64,000 bases of DNA, taken from Conidiobolus incongruus B7586 (Eukaryota; Entomophthoromycota; Entomophthoromycetes; Entomophthorales; Conidiobolaceae). Below the pieces are notes generated by a model. It saw nothing but the letters and a program-made list of their open reading frames with translations, was not told the origin of the DNA and ran no database searches. The stretch is taken from NCBI GenBank assembly GCA_000697335.1, contig JNEM01011211.1, positions 1-64,000 on the forward strand, given 5' to 3'. Position 1 is the first letter of the stretch. Every line of letters starts with the position of its first letter. The position numbers and the translations under genes are program-made. This document shows positions 63,851 to 64,000 of this stretch, one piece after another.

Positions 63851-64000
63851 ATTCTTTTAATTAGCTGTTTATGTAATAATAAAAATATTAATTTTGAAAA
63901 TGCTTAATTTCTTGTTTATATTATAATATTGGATAAAAGTTTTATGGGATTTATATGTTTTGATGAATTTTATCACTTGATCACTCATAATATAAAATTG

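Overview
ORGANISM. The window is nuclear DNA of an AT-rich eukaryote, most likely an early-diverging filamentous fungus; the Entomophthoromycotina (Conidiobolus type) fit best, but the taxon is inferred, not proven. Genes are split by short GT-AG introns, mostly about 50-70 nt, and lie as GC-richer islands in long AT-rich spacers. A mitochondrial ribosomal protein with a presequence (mL38) and a peroxisomal import protein (Pex13) argue against rumen fungi (no classical mitochondria or peroxisomes) and against microsporidia. A split RGS-type protein and a DNMT1-type relic also suit a fungus. LAYOUT. 1-12.9 kb: gene-poor, with two solo LTRs (340-758, and 9151-9661 with a perfect 5-bp target duplication), one copy of an unusual interleaved inverted-repeat element, and a single Myb/SANT-like gene (5599-6420). 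12.9-18.8 kb: a dense cluster with an RGS-like protein carrying three PW repeats, a degenerate SDR-fold protein with a GC-AG intron, TRAPPC2L, and glucose-6-phosphate isomerase on the other strand. 18.8-28.2 kb: an unrecognised secreted or organellar protein, SF3B1 (whose HEAT region lacks several blocks of sequence), and an intron-bearing tRNA-Tyr. 30-42 kb: an intact eight-exon monoacylglycerol-lipase-like gene, then a run of decayed genes: a relic of a second lipase copy, a DNMT1-type methyltransferase pseudogene, a worn Tc1/mariner transposon with its TIRs and TA duplication, and a gamma-glutamyltranspeptidase-like pseudogene. 42.4-49.4 kb: inositol polyphosphate multikinase, a ubiquitin-like/BAG protein with a 28-nt intron, V-ATPase subunit B and adenosine kinase. 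49.4-58.5 kb: AT-rich spacers holding a mariner-type DNA-binding protein without a catalytic domain, the second interleaved-repeat copy, mL38 and a phosphopantothenoylcysteine decarboxylase. 58.5-63.9 kb: Pex13, a beta-propeller-like protein (possibly ITFG2-type), and DPH1 convergent with it. HOW THE GENES RELATE. These are dispersed housekeeping functions: glycolysis, splicing, CoA synthesis, diphthamide modification, vacuolar acidification, vesicle tethering, inositol phosphate signalling, and mitochondrial and peroxisomal biogenesis. They do not form one pathway or cluster. The non-routine signals are the decayed gene strip, the mobile-element relics, the interleaved inverted repeats, the SF3B1 gaps and some odd introns. 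Exon borders were set by hand from reading frame, splice signals and remembered family sequences; no alignment or search was run.
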